This document shows positions 16,595 through 25,662 of a stretch of DNA of 64,000 nucleotides, piece by piece. Position 1 is the first letter of the stretch; every line of letters begins with the position of its first letter. The stretch comes from JBGAJN01 sp044224905. GTDB taxonomy: Bacteria; Verrucomicrobiota; Verrucomicrobiia; Limisphaerales; JBGAJN01. The notes beneath the pieces are model-generated. The model worked only from the letters and a program-made list of their open reading frames with translations, ran no database searches and was not told where the DNA came from. Made by a program: the position numbers and the translations under genes. The DNA lies in the NCBI GenBank assembly GCA_044224905.1, contig JBGAJN010000003.1, forward strand, positions 744,001 to 808,000, written 5' to 3'.

Positions 16595-18196
16595 TCACGC
16601 GGCTTGGAGTTCAATCTCAACAATCAATCCATTCGGGATTCGATTCCTGCTGACTACAGTTCCCTGACAAGCGTCAACACAGGTTTTCACGATCGCCAGG
16701 CCCAACCCAACGCCACCGGTGTCGCGAGTGCGAGAAACGTCTACGCGAAAGAATGGATCAAAAATCTGCTGCAAAAGATGTTCAGGAACACCCGGACCAG
16801 AATCCGCGACACTTAGGAGAACCCGCGCACCTTCATTCCGTGCCGCAACAACAACCGGTCCCGAATTACCCGCGTGGCGTATGGCGTTTCGCACCAAATT
16901 GGCGATCGCGCGCGACAACAATTCCGGCTCAGCTAAAACGGCAATTGCCGCTGGTATCTCAACGTTCACTTTTCCAGAGTCCCCATCTTCCCGGGCAACC
17001 ACCCGCTGAACCAGCGGCGCCAATTCTACCTTGCTCAGCTGGATTTCCTTCCGCCGAAGTCCCGCTTTGGAAAATGAAAGGAGTTCGTTTACCAGACTCG
17101 ACATCTCCTGCACCTCTTCACGCAGGTCAGCTACGTAGGCCCGCGTCGTCTCGTCGGTGCGCTGCTCCAGAATGCCAAGCGCCAACTGGATCCGAGCAAT
17201 CGGCGCGCAAAGCTCATGCGCGATGTCGCCAAGAAAACGTTTTTGCCCACCAACAAAACCAGCCAAGCGCGACGCCATCTGATTGATCGCGCCGGCGAGC
17301 GCACCCAACTCGTCTCTGCGGTTGAGCGCGACGCGAGCATCGAATTCTCCCTCCGCAATCCGCTCCGTTGCTCTGGTCATTCGCGAAACACTCCCGGTGA
17401 TGCCGCGTACAAACGGCAACCACAAAAGCACTGATGCGAACACTGCACCAACCCCCACGATCAGCCATGGCGTGAAATCAAAAAACAATCCTCCGCCCCG
17501 CAAGGTTTCGGACACCACAATCAAAACCAAGGGCTGGGGCGCTCGCGCCTGGCGATCTCCGAGTGATAAACGCATACCAACCCAATAGCGATCTGGTTCA
17601 CGGGAACGCACCATGAACTTGGGATGCGGACCGCCGATCGCGCTTCCCGCCTGCATCCCTCCCGGCATGCCAGCATCAGGAAATTCGCGCATCTGACCAC
17701 CGGAACGCAGACCATCTGGGCGCTGCGGTTCAGGACGAAATCCCTCCACTCGAAACCCCTCGGGACGAGGTCCTGGATCATTCGGGTTTCCACGGGGAAT
17801 AAATCGCGGTTGGTTTTGCGTTGAATCGGGAACGCCGAACCTTTGCATGGGCACGCCACGACGGTCGAACAGCTTCTCGCGCAATTCCATCGGCACCAAC
17901 GTCGCGTTCCCAACCACTTGTTGGCCGTCCGAACGGAACAAGTGAAACTCCAGCTGGTAGGCGTCGTTAAAACGTTTGAGCACGTCGCCCCACTGCTCCC
18001 GCGGCGAGTCGCGCAATTCCGCAACAATCAAATCTGCGACGGCTTGGATCCGATCACCGGCGCGTCCGGCTAACAACGAGTCGAGGCCGAAATGAAACTG
18101 CGCCTGCACAAACAAATAAACCGCGCCAACCAAAAGAAGTAGATTTGCGAAGAACCAAAAGAGGATTTTTCCGTAAAGTGGAAGTCTCAGCTTCAT
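16595..18196 (-). CDS. Sensor histidine kinase, CpxA-like architecture
   Basis: 533 residues. One transmembrane helix at about 11-30, a periplasmic domain of about 200 residues containing a Pro/Arg/Gly-rich insertion (130-190), a second helix at about 240-262, a HAMP domain (RGITGSVSRMTRATERIAEGEF), the phosphoacceptor His327 in FLGDIAHELCAPIARI, N-box LVRNAIRHAG, DSGPGVP and GGVGLGLAIVKTC. It senses an envelope signal and phosphorylates the regulator encoded just upstream (18216-18965), 19 bases away on the same strand. The low-complexity periplasmic insertion is unusual. The stimulus is unknown; the CpxA likeness rests on layout and the HELCAPI H-box. Confidence 0.88.
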   Translation of the reverse strand: MKLRLPLYGKILFWFFANLLLLVGAVYLFVQAQFHFGLDSLLAGRAGDRIQAVADLIVAELRDSPREQWGDVLKRFNDAYQLEFHLFRSDGQQVVGNATLVPMELREKLFDRRGVPMQRFGVPDSTQNQPRFIPRGNPNDPGPRPEGFRVEGFRPEPQRPDGLRSGGQMREFPDAGMPGGMQAGSAIGGPHPKFMVRSREPDRYWVGMRLSLGDRQARAPQPLVLIVVSETLRGGGLFFDFTPWLIVGVGAVFASVLLWLPFVRGITGSVSRMTRATERIAEGEFDARVALNRRDELGALAGAINQMASRLAGFVGGQKRFLGDIAHELCAPIARIQLALGILEQRTDETTRAYVADLREEVQEMSSLVNELLSFSKAGLRRKEIQLSKVELAPLVQRVVAREDGDSGKVNVEIPAAIAVLAEPELLSRAIANLVRNAIRHAGNSGPVVVAARNEGARVLLSVADSGPGVPEHLLQQIFDPFFRVDVSRTRDTGGVGLGLAIVKTCVDACQGTVVSRNRIPNGLIVEIELQAA

Positions 18197-18215
18197 TCGG
18201 CGCCTTAACGCAACA

Positions 18216-18965
18216 CTACTCGGCCTCCGGATTAATCAACATGTAGCCAGCCGCCCGGACGGTGCGGATAAACTGGGGTGTTTTAGGATCATCGCCCAGT
18301 TTTTTGCGGAGCGCGGAGATATGCACATCGATGCTGCGATCAAACACCTCGTAATTGCGATTCCGCGCCTCGTCGAGCAGAGCTTCACGCGTCTTCACCC
18401 TCCCCTTCGCGCGGGCCAAACTCGCCAGCAAATCGAACTCCACCGGCGTCAACGTCAACGGCTGATCGCCCAGAACCGCGGTGCGCGCCCCGATGCTGAT
18501 GCGCAGCGGACCGACCACATATTCGGCATCATCGTCCCCTTCTTTGGCTGTTACTCGGGTAGCTCGACGGGTAACTGCGCGTAGCCGAGCCAAGAGTTCA
18601 CGCGTGGAAAAAGTCTTCGGAAGATAATCGTCCGCGCCGATCTCAAGCCCAACAATCCGGTCAGCCTCATCACCGCGCGCCGTCAACATCAGCACCGGCA
18701 CCTCGGACTTGCTACGAATCCGCTTGAGCACCTCGAAGCCATCCATTCCCGGAAGCATCAGGTCGAGGATCACCGCCTTCCATTCTTCACTCGTCGCCCG
18801 CTCGACCCCATCAGGACCGGTATGAGCCGCGGCGATCTCGTAGCCCATCGGTTCAAGATAATCTTTGATGAGGCGACAAAGTTTTCTGTCGTCATCAACA
18901 ACGAGCACCCGCGTGCGGCCCGCAGCCGGTACGGACGAAGATGCAGAAGTAAGCGAGGTCGTCAT
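18216..18965 (-). CDS. OmpR-family response regulator
   Basis: 249 residues. After a Ser/Thr-rich lead the REC domain begins at RVLVVDDDRKLCRLI, with the phosphoacceptor Asp in AVILDLMLPGMDGF and Lys in DDYLPKTFSTRELLARL. The C-terminal winged helix (VGPLRISIGARTAVLGDQPLTLTPVEFDLL to VDVHISALRKKLGDDPKTPQFIRTVRAAGYML) is the Trans_reg_C type. It is first in a two-gene unit with the kinase at 16595-18196. The REC segment reads DDYLPKTF rather than the usual DDYLPKPF, a Thr-for-Pro replacement after the conserved Lys, which is conservative in CpxR-like proteins. Confidence 0.92.
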   Translation of the reverse strand: MTTSLTSASSSVPAAGRTRVLVVDDDRKLCRLIKDYLEPMGYEIAAAHTGPDGVERATSEEWKAVILDLMLPGMDGFEVLKRIRSKSEVPVLMLTARGDEADRIVGLEIGADDYLPKTFSTRELLARLRAVTRRATRVTAKEGDDDAEYVVGPLRISIGARTAVLGDQPLTLTPVEFDLLASLARAKGRVKTREALLDEARNRNYEVFDRSIDVHISALRKKLGDDPKTPQFIRTVRAAGYMLINPEAE

Positions 18966-19048
18966 GATTCGGCGGTTTGCTGGAAAGACCCTAGCGCCGT
19001 GCGCGGAAAATGCCGCCTCTTTTACATTCTCTTAACAATTTTTCTGAC

Positions 19049-20656
19049 TCACTTTGCAGCCGCCTTTTTTTTCTTCTTCCCGCCGGCTGTGTAGTTTTCT
19101 TTGCCAGCCTTCCAGATATCCACGGGCGTCGTGTTTTCCTGAACAGCCCCCGGCGTGCTGCGACCATCAGCCACGTATTTCTCCAGCAGCTTGGTCAACT
19201 GCGCGACGATTTGCGGATATTTGTCCTGCACGTTGCTCTTCTCGCCGATATCGTTGCTCAAATCGTAGAGTTGGATCGGCGGCAGTTTCGAGGCCTCCAG
19301 CGTGTTCGGCCGCGGATCGCTCCAACCACCCGAGCTTGGCGTGAGTTCGAGCTTCCACTGACCTTGGCGAATCGCAAACGAGCCGTTGATCGAGTGATGC
19401 ACGATCGCTTCGCGCAACGGCTTGCTGTCCTTGCCCAAGAGCGCCGGCAAAATGCTCACGCTGTCTTCCGCCGCGTTATCGGGCAATTTCTTGCCGAGAA
19501 TGTCCGCCGTCGTCGCGAACAAGTCCGTGAGGCAAACGATCTGATCTGACTTTGAGCCAGCCTTCACTTGCGCCGGCCAACGCGCGATGAACGGAACGTG
19601 GTGACCGCCGTCGTAAATGTCCGCTTTGTTTCCACGGAACATGTAGCTCGGATTGTGCCCTTTCGCAGCAAGTTCATCGAACTTCGCTGACGGCGAGCAA
19701 CCATTGTCGCTCGTGACGACGATCAGCGTGTTCTCCGCGATCCCCTGCTTGTCCAGAGCCGCCATGATGAGGCCGATGTGATGATCCGTTTCCATCACGA
19801 AGTCCGCGTACGGATTCAGCCCGCTTTTCCCCAGCCATTCCTTCGTCGGCAAAATGGGCGTGTGCGGCGAATTGAGCGGGATATACATGAAGAACGGCTT
19901 CCCATTCTTCGCCGCCGCCGCGTGTTGCGCCACGTAGTCGACGGCTTTCTTGGTGAAGGTGGGGAGGACTTCGTATCCGGTGAATCCCGGCGCGGCGGGT
20001 CCCTGGCGCGTGAACCAATTCTCGCGCCCGGTCATCATTTCAATCTTCCGATCCTCCGTGGGCAGCGCCGTCACGCGATCGTTTTCGATGAACGTGTACG
20101 GCACCATGTCGAGCGACGCCGCGATGCCGAAGTAATAGTCGAAGCCGACAGCGAGCGGACCGTTCTTGATCGGCTTCGTGAAATCCACGTTGAACGCCTG
20201 CTCACGCGTCTCGATGGCCAGCTCGGAAACGTCGCCTTTTTTCGCCCACTCCATGCCGAGATGCCATTTGCCGATGCATGCCGTGGCGTAGCCGTTCTGT
20301 TTCAGAAATGCCGGCACCGTGAGTCGCCCTTCCTCGATCAATCGCGGACTAAGACCGCCGAGCACGCCACTCTTCAGACGCGAACGCCAGTTGTAACGCC
20401 CGGTGATAATTCCATAACGCGTCGGCGTGCAAACCGCGGAGCTCGAGTGCGCGTCCGTGAAAATCATTCCGCCTGCGGCAAGCTTGTCGAGATTCGGCGT
20501 GGCAATTTTGCAATCCTTGTTCAACGCCTTCACATCGCCATAACCGAGATCGTCGCAAAGAATGTAAATGATGTTCGGTTTCGACGGCGCCGCGTGGACT
20601 GCGACGGCGGAAAACAAGGCCAAGAGGACGAGGCGAAACGATGAGATGCAATTCAT
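19049..20656 (-). CDS. Secreted sulfatase (formylglycine-dependent, arylsulfatase A-like)
   Basis: 535 residues from ATG 20656, which starts a signal peptide (MNCISSFRLVLLALFSAVAVHA); the frame runs back to 20758. Metal site NIIYILCDDLGYGD, then the sulfatase signature with Cys76 in SSAVCTPTRYGIITGR, the C-x-P-x-R motif whose Cys becomes formylglycine. Further motifs are GKWHLG, NSPHTPILPTKEW and VVTSDNGCSP. Such enzymes desulfate polysaccharides and are numerous in Verrucomicrobia and Planctomycetes. The C-terminus is a Lys/Ala-rich tail (GGKKKKKAAAK) that is not part of the fold. It faces the deacetylase gene divergently. Confidence 0.93.
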   Translation of the reverse strand: MNCISSFRLVLLALFSAVAVHAAPSKPNIIYILCDDLGYGDVKALNKDCKIATPNLDKLAAGGMIFTDAHSSSAVCTPTRYGIITGRYNWRSRLKSGVLGGLSPRLIEEGRLTVPAFLKQNGYATACIGKWHLGMEWAKKGDVSELAIETREQAFNVDFTKPIKNGPLAVGFDYYFGIAASLDMVPYTFIENDRVTALPTEDRKIEMMTGRENWFTRQGPAAPGFTGYEVLPTFTKKAVDYVAQHAAAAKNGKPFFMYIPLNSPHTPILPTKEWLGKSGLNPYADFVMETDHHIGLIMAALDKQGIAENTLIVVTSDNGCSPSAKFDELAAKGHNPSYMFRGNKADIYDGGHHVPFIARWPAQVKAGSKSDQIVCLTDLFATTADILGKKLPDNAAEDSVSILPALLGKDSKPLREAIVHHSINGSFAIRQGQWKLELTPSSGGWSDPRPNTLEASKLPPIQLYDLSNDIGEKSNVQDKYPQIVAQLTKLLEKYVADGRSTPGAVQENTTPVDIWKAGKENYTAGGKKKKKAAAK

Positions 20657-20839
20657 AGTGGGTGCGAGTCCGGATTTCATATCGACGCAGACGACGCTTG
20701 GCGAGGAAAAGTGACAAACGGCAAAACACCTTTCCACGTTCATCGCCCTTTGGCACATTGCCCGTCATCAGAGAATCAGCATGACCGATAATTATAATTC
20801 GCGGCGGGATCAAACCTGTACCGATGCCAGCAACTCCGC

Positions 20840-21592
20840 ATGACCACTGCGCCGCGCTATTTCCGCCTGCTCGGTCCCGTCCTGCGCGACTTCGTCGGGA
20901 GGCAGCCGATCCTGATGTATCACAAGGTCGCCCGACCCCGACGCGACGCGCGCCTGAAGGGGCTCTACATTTCCCGCGAATTGTTTCATCGCCAGATGCA
21001 GCAACTCAGCGCAGCCCAATTCACCTGCCGCCTCCCTGCCGCCCCGACCGCGGCATCCGATGCGCGCACCATCACGATCAGTTTCGACGACGGTTTTGTG
21101 AACACACTCGAGAATGCCCTGCCCGCTTTGCGCGAGTTCGGCCTCACCGGCATTCAGTTCCTCGTCGCCAACAGCCTCGGGAAAAACAACTCCTGGGACG
21201 TCGCCGAGGGTGATTGCTCCGAGCCGTTGATGGACGTCGCGCAAGTGAAGGAATGGCTCGCGGCCGGTCAACGCATCGGCTCACACACCTTGAATCATCC
21301 GCGCCTGAGCCAGCTCCCGATCGCCGACGCGCGCCGCGAAATCGTCGACAGCAAGAAGAAACTCGAAGATCAATTCGGCTTTGCCATCGAACACTTCTGC
21401 TATCCCTACGGCGACTTCAATCCCGCCGTGCGCGACCTCGTGGCCGAGGCCGGCTATCAAACCGCGTGCACCGTGGAGAATGGTTTCAACACGCCCGACA
21501 CCGACCGCTTCGCGTTAAAGCGAATCCTCGTGCGCCACAAACGCCCCGGGTGGCTGGCCCGCGCGCCGTTTCTCCCGAGCCGGTATTTTTAG
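20840..21592 (+). CDS. Polysaccharide deacetylase (CE4 / NodB family)
   Basis: 250 residues. NodB motifs are in order: SFDDG at 81-85 (catalytic base Asp and metal Asp), SHTLNHPRLS near 148-157 (H-x3-H metal ligands), and HFCYPYGDFNPAVRD for motif 3. No signal peptide or membrane helix is evident, so the location is uncertain. CE4 enzymes remove N- or O-acetyl groups from chitin, peptidoglycan or exopolysaccharide. Because of the EPS island in the window, a polysaccharide target is plausible, but it is separated from it by regulators and the sulfatase. Confidence 0.9.
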   Translation: MTTAPRYFRLLGPVLRDFVGRQPILMYHKVARPRRDARLKGLYISRELFHRQMQQLSAAQFTCRLPAAPTAASDARTITISFDDGFVNTLENALPALREFGLTGIQFLVANSLGKNNSWDVAEGDCSEPLMDVAQVKEWLAAGQRIGSHTLNHPRLSQLPIADARREIVDSKKKLEDQFGFAIEHFCYPYGDFNPAVRDLVAEAGYQTACTVENGFNTPDTDRFALKRILVRHKRPGWLARAPFLPSRYF

Positions 21593-21672
21593 ATACCCTT
21601 GAAGGTTGAATTCGCGCGCGCTTCATCCCTATGCTGCGCGGAATTCACCGGCCTGATCCGGCTGGCGGCAAC

Positions 21673-24027
21673 ATGAAAAAAACTCTCTCGGTAATTATCT
21701 GGCTGGCGATCGCGCTGCTCGGCGCGTGGGGCTACGTGACGCTCGCGTTGCATCGCGGCGAACACATCAACTCCGTCTACATCCTCCTCGCGGCGCTTTC
21801 CACCTACGCGATTGGTTACCGGTTTTATTCCAAGTGGATCGCCGCGAAGGTGCTGATGCTCGACGATCGTCGCGCCACGCCGTGCGAGGTTCACGACGAC
21901 GGCAAGGATTTCGTGAAGACGAACAAATGGATCGTCTTCGGCCACCACTTCGCGGCGATCTCGGGACCGGGACCGCTCGTGGGGCCGGTGCTCGCGGCGC
22001 AGTTTGGTTACCTGCCGGGCACGCTGTGGATCTTGATCGGCGTGCTCCTCGGCGGCGCGGTGCAGGATTTCGTGATCCTCTTCGCGTCGATGCGGCGCAA
22101 TGGAAAATCCCTCGCGCAAATGGTGCGGGAAGAACTCAACACCGCGGCGGGCGTCATAGGCGTGATCGCAATCCTCTCAATCATGATCATCCTGCTGGCC
22201 GTGCTGGCGCTGGTGGTCGTCAATGCCCTTGCAGATTCGCCCTGGGGTGTGTTCACCGTGGGCGCGACCATTCCGATCGCCATGATCATGGGTGGTTATC
22301 TGCGCTGGGTTCGTGCGGGCAAGGTGCTCGAAGGTTCGATCATCGGGGTCGCACTGTTGCTGGCCGCTGTGTGGGGCGGGCAATTCGTCTCCGAGCATGA
22401 GACGCTGCGGGGTGTGTTCAAACTCGGCGCGCCGACGCTCGCGTGGTCGGTAGTAATCTACGCGTTCTTCGCCAGCGTGCTGCCGGTGTGGCTGTTGCTT
22501 GCGCCGCGCGATTACCTGAGCACGTTCATGAAGCTCGGCACGATCTTCCTCCTCGCGCTGGGCGTGATGATTGTGTTGCCGCCTTTGCAAATGCCCGCGC
22601 TCACGAAGTTCATCGATGGTTCCGGGCCGGTGGTGCCGGGGAAATTGTTTCCGTTCTGTTTCATCACGATTGCGTGCGGGGCGATCAGCGGATTTCACAC
22701 GCTCATCAGCAGCGGCATCACGCCGAAGATCATCACGCGGGAATCATACGCGCGCCCGGTCGGCTATGGCGCGATGTGCCTCGAATCGCTCGTCGCCATC
22801 ATGGCAATGATCGCAGCGTGCACTCTGGATCCTGGAGTTTATCTCGCGATGAACATCAAAGTTCCCGGCGCGACTCCTGAAGCAATTGCGACCGCCACCG
22901 TGACGAAGGTGAACGCCTACGGTCCCGAATACACCCTCACAACCGAGCGCATGACGGAACTCGCGCGCGAGGTGAAGGAAGACACGCTCTACGGTCGCAC
23001 GGGCGGCGCCGCGACGCTCGCGGTGGGCATGGCGAATTTATTCTCCAAGGTCGTTGGCGAAAAGTGGCTGGGCATCTGGTACCACTTCGCGTTGATGTTC
23101 GAAGCGTTGTTCATTTTGACCACGCTCGATGCCGGCACGCGCGTGGGCCGCTACTTATTGCAGGATGCATTAGGGCACGTTTCCAAAGCGCTGGGCAACG
23201 TGCAGAGCATTCCGGCGAACATCTTCGCGAGCTTGCTCGTGGTCGGAATGTGGGGCTATTTCCTGATTGCCGCGGTGCATGATCCGGACGGCGGCATCAA
23301 GGCGCTGTGGCCAATCTTCGGCATCGCCAACCAACTCCTCGCGGCCACGGCGTTGTGCCTGGCGACGACGGTGATTTTGAAGATGGCGCTGAAGGACAAC
23401 AAGACGCCCGCATTGGCGTTGGTCACGTTGGTGCCGCTGGTTTGGTTGCTCGCAGTGACGGGAACTGCGGCGGTCCAAAAAATCGCGCACCCCACGCCGA
23501 GCATCGGCTTCCTCGCCGGCGCAAAAGCAGCGGAAGGCAAACTCGCCGACTTGGAAAAACAAATCGCCACTGCGCCCGCCGACACGAAGCCGGCGCTGCA
23601 GAAACAAATCGTCTCCACGCAGAAACAAGTTTTCAACCTCAAGCTCGACGCCGTCGTCACGGCATTCTTCCTCACGCTCGTGGCGGGGATTTTCCTGATC
23701 ACCGTGCGCGAATGGTTGCTCTTGCTCGGCCGAAAGAAGCTCGCCGACTTGCGCGAGACGGCGCCAGTCTGGCTGCCGGATTATGCCATCGCGGAAGGCA
23801 AATCCGTGAACGCACTCGGCGTCACAGCTCTCGCGCTGTTGCTGGCGAAGGAACTCTCCGGCGAAGCCGCCGTGGATCGCGCTGCGCAACACGCGGCGTT
23901 CTGCGCGACCGCGCCGAAGCACGTCAACCTGCTCGGCGGCCGCGAGGCGATGGCAAAGGCGCAGCGTCAGCAAGCGTACATACAAGTGGCGGAAGAACGA
24001 TTCAACGGCGTGAACAAGTGCTGCTGA
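21673..24027 (+). CDS. cstA: Carbon starvation protein A (CstA) family peptide/pyruvate transporter
   Basis: 784 residues from ATG 21673 (MKKTLSVIIWLAIALLGAWG); the frame extends to 21631 with a non-hydrophobic leader. About 16 membrane helices. CstA landmarks: YRFYSKWIAAKVL, FGHHFAAISGPGPLVGPVLAAQFGYLPG, SGFHTLISSGITPK and FEALFILTTLDAGTRVGRYLLQD. It imports peptides or pyruvate under carbon limitation. It carries an extra hydrophilic, coiled-coil-like stretch (about residues 613-655, KLADLEKQIATAPADTK) between late helices. The C-terminal tail beyond the last helix has TAPVWLPDYAIAEGK. Confidence 0.92.
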   Translation: MKKTLSVIIWLAIALLGAWGYVTLALHRGEHINSVYILLAALSTYAIGYRFYSKWIAAKVLMLDDRRATPCEVHDDGKDFVKTNKWIVFGHHFAAISGPGPLVGPVLAAQFGYLPGTLWILIGVLLGGAVQDFVILFASMRRNGKSLAQMVREELNTAAGVIGVIAILSIMIILLAVLALVVVNALADSPWGVFTVGATIPIAMIMGGYLRWVRAGKVLEGSIIGVALLLAAVWGGQFVSEHETLRGVFKLGAPTLAWSVVIYAFFASVLPVWLLLAPRDYLSTFMKLGTIFLLALGVMIVLPPLQMPALTKFIDGSGPVVPGKLFPFCFITIACGAISGFHTLISSGITPKIITRESYARPVGYGAMCLESLVAIMAMIAACTLDPGVYLAMNIKVPGATPEAIATATVTKVNAYGPEYTLTTERMTELAREVKEDTLYGRTGGAATLAVGMANLFSKVVGEKWLGIWYHFALMFEALFILTTLDAGTRVGRYLLQDALGHVSKALGNVQSIPANIFASLLVVGMWGYFLIAAVHDPDGGIKALWPIFGIANQLLAATALCLATTVILKMALKDNKTPALALVTLVPLVWLLAVTGTAAVQKIAHPTPSIGFLAGAKAAEGKLADLEKQIATAPADTKPALQKQIVSTQKQVFNLKLDAVVTAFFLTLVAGIFLITVREWLLLLGRKKLADLRETAPVWLPDYAIAEGKSVNALGVTALALLLAKELSGEAAVDRAAQHAAFCATAPKHVNLLGGREAMAKAQRQQAYIQVAEERFNGVNKCC

Positions 24028-24045
24028 ATTAGCGAATGACTGCCC

Positions 24046-24204
24046 ATGACAACCGCATTGTTCTTCTGCGCTGCCGGCCCTTCAATTGCCATTGAGAAAC
24101 ATCTCTACCAGCACACAAGCAAACCGTCGGCTACCGAACTGATAATCGTGTTGGGCGGGTTCGCAGCAGTGTTAGCTTTCTTCTTCGCTAAGCGGCGAAA
24201 GTGA
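24046..24204 (+). CDS. Small predicted membrane protein (52 aa)
   Basis: ATG 24046 to TGA 24202-24204, 52 residues, lying between cstA and nadD with the nadD ATG five bases further on. It ends with a clear hydrophobic helix and basic stop (LIIVLGGFAAVLAFFFAKRRK). Too short for the supplied gene calls and with no family I recognise; it is not YbdD, the usual small CstA neighbour. Translation is inferred from its tight packing and membrane-helix composition only. Confidence 0.38.
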   Translation: MTTALFFCAAGPSIAIEKHLYQHTSKPSATELIIVLGGFAAVLAFFFAKRRK

Positions 24205-24208
24205 CCTA

Positions 24209-24781
24209 ATGAAACTTGGCTTATTTGGTGGCTCATTTAACCCGATTCACCTCGGACACCTGCTCGTCGCGCAGGCAGCGCGGGAGGAACTGAGCTTGGA
24301 TCGACTGTTCTTCATTCCCGCGGCGCAATCTCCTTTCAAGCCCGGCGTGGAAATCGCGCCGGCAAAAGCACGCACACAATTGCTCCGTCTCGCGCTGGCC
24401 GGACAATCGCACACGGAAGTGGACGAGCAGGAACTTCTACGCGGCGGCGTTTCCTACACCATCGACACAGTGCGCGATTACGCACGACGCTTTCCCGGCG
24501 CGGAGTTGTTCTGGCTGATCGGCGCTGATCACGTGGTCAGCTTGCCGAAATGGCGCGAGGCCGAAGAACTCGCCCGCCTCGCGGAGTTCTTAATAATTCC
24601 CCGCCCCGGCGACGCGTTAGTGACGGTTCCCCCACCGTTTCGGGCGCGTCAGTTGCGCGGCTTCCCGCTCGGTGTTTCGTCGTCCCAAATTCGCGAGCGC
24701 GTGAAGGCAGGATTGCCAATCGAGTCTTTGGTTCCACCGGGTGTCGCTGAAGCGATACGAAACAATCATCTTTACCTTTGA
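24209..24781 (+). CDS. nadD: Nicotinate-nucleotide adenylyltransferase
   Basis: 190 residues. Converts nicotinate mononucleotide and ATP to deamido-NAD in NAD synthesis. The adenylyltransferase site GLFGGSFNPIHLGHLLVAQ is at the N-terminus, with FIPAAQSPFK, the nucleotide-binding ELFWLIGADHV, and the second motif GVSSSQIRERVKAG near the end. Length is normal for the family. It overlaps nothing and is followed by rsfS, a common bacterial pairing. Confidence 0.96.
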   Translation: MKLGLFGGSFNPIHLGHLLVAQAAREELSLDRLFFIPAAQSPFKPGVEIAPAKARTQLLRLALAGQSHTEVDEQELLRGGVSYTIDTVRDYARRFPGAELFWLIGADHVVSLPKWREAEELARLAEFLIIPRPGDALVTVPPPFRARQLRGFPLGVSSSQIRERVKAGLPIESLVPPGVAEAIRNNHLYL

Positions 24782-24809
24782 GGCGACTGCGCCATCCTAC
24801 GCTCAGCAA

Positions 24810-25232
24810 ATGGATTCAAAGCAATTGGCTCTCCTCTGCCGTGACTTGGCAGATAATCGCAAAGCGGAAAACATCGTAGTGCTCGACGTAAGCGAAGTGT
24901 CGTCAGTGACGGACTACTTCGTGATCGCCAGTGGCACGAGCGAACCGCATTTGCGCGCCATCGTGGACGAGATCACCACGAAGCTGCACGAACAGCACAA
25001 TTTGAAGCCGCGCGCGACTGACGGCCAGATGCCAACCGCGTGGGTCGTCTTGGATTATTTCGACGTCATCGTGCACGTCATGCGCGCTGATGAACGTGCG
25101 CGATACGATCTCGAGGGCCTCTGGGGCGACGCACGTCCCGTGAAAGCCACCCCAGCCAAGGCTAAATCAGCGAAGGCAACGAAACCGCGCGCCGCTAAGA
25201 AGACGGTGAAAAAAGCGAAGTCTGCGAAGTAG
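24810..25232 (+). CDS. rsfS: Ribosomal silencing factor RsfS (Iojap-like)
   Basis: 140 residues from ATG 24810; the frame opens at 24741 inside nadD, but MDSKQLALLCRDLADNRKAENIVVLDVSEVSS is the family start. The RsfS core (VTDYFVIASGTSEPHLRAIVDEI, AWVVLDYFDVIVHVM, YDLEGLWGDA) binds ribosomal protein uL14 and blocks subunit joining in starvation. An extra Lys/Ala/Pro-rich tail of about 35 residues follows the core, histone-like in composition and absent from most RsfS proteins. It lies directly after nadD. Confidence 0.95.
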   Translation: MDSKQLALLCRDLADNRKAENIVVLDVSEVSSVTDYFVIASGTSEPHLRAIVDEITTKLHEQHNLKPRATDGQMPTAWVVLDYFDVIVHVMRADERARYDLEGLWGDARPVKATPAKAKSAKATKPRAAKKTVKKAKSAK

Positions 25233-25279
25233 AGAGATCGGGAGAGGTTTGACAAAAACCGGCAACGGGCACCTGACCG

Positions 25280-25582
25280 CTAAAGCTGTTCCTTTGACGG
25301 GGTCTGTTCAGAAGCATCCACCATCGTTTCAAGAATCTTGCGGAATTCCACCAAACCCGTGGACGGGATAATGATCGTGTCGTGACGTCCACCAACGTCT
25401 TCGGTGATGCGCAGGAATCGGCCACGGGGATTTTCCTTGAGGGTGAAAATGAAAGTCTTCCGCTCGATTTGGACCTTCTCGGTTTTCAACGTGTCTTCGT
25501 TGACCGGCGGGCGCGGAGCGGCGCTCATGGCACGAGGTGGTTGATGCCTTCCGTAAGGTGATGGCCTTTCATTCGAGATCAT
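25280..25582 (-). CDS. PUR-alpha-like DNA/RNA-binding protein (DUF3276 type)
   Basis: 100 residues from ATG 25582; the frame opens at 25786 but would overlap the next gene. A flexible Pro/Arg-rich lead is followed by a single PUR-type repeat (about residues 35-90: VQIERKTFIFTLKENPRGRFLRITEDVGGRHDTI, PSTGLVEFRKILETMV), which binds single-stranded nucleic acid in bacterial and eukaryotic relatives. No partner is evident. It converges on rsfS. Confidence 0.8.
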   Translation of the reverse strand: MISNERPSPYGRHQPPRAMSAAPRPPVNEDTLKTEKVQIERKTFIFTLKENPRGRFLRITEDVGGRHDTIIIPSTGLVEFRKILETMVDASEQTPSKEQL

Positions 25583-25662
25583 AACTTTATTCTTTCTCCC
25601 AAGGTCTCCGCGGCACTGCCGCTTTCTCTCTGTGAAAGAACTTTCTCCCAAACGAAATTTTG

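Noticed and set aside
19778..20644. 288-codon plus-strand frame opposite the sulfatase
   Set aside because: Arg/Val-rich shadow of the sulfatase gene with no start signal or domain.
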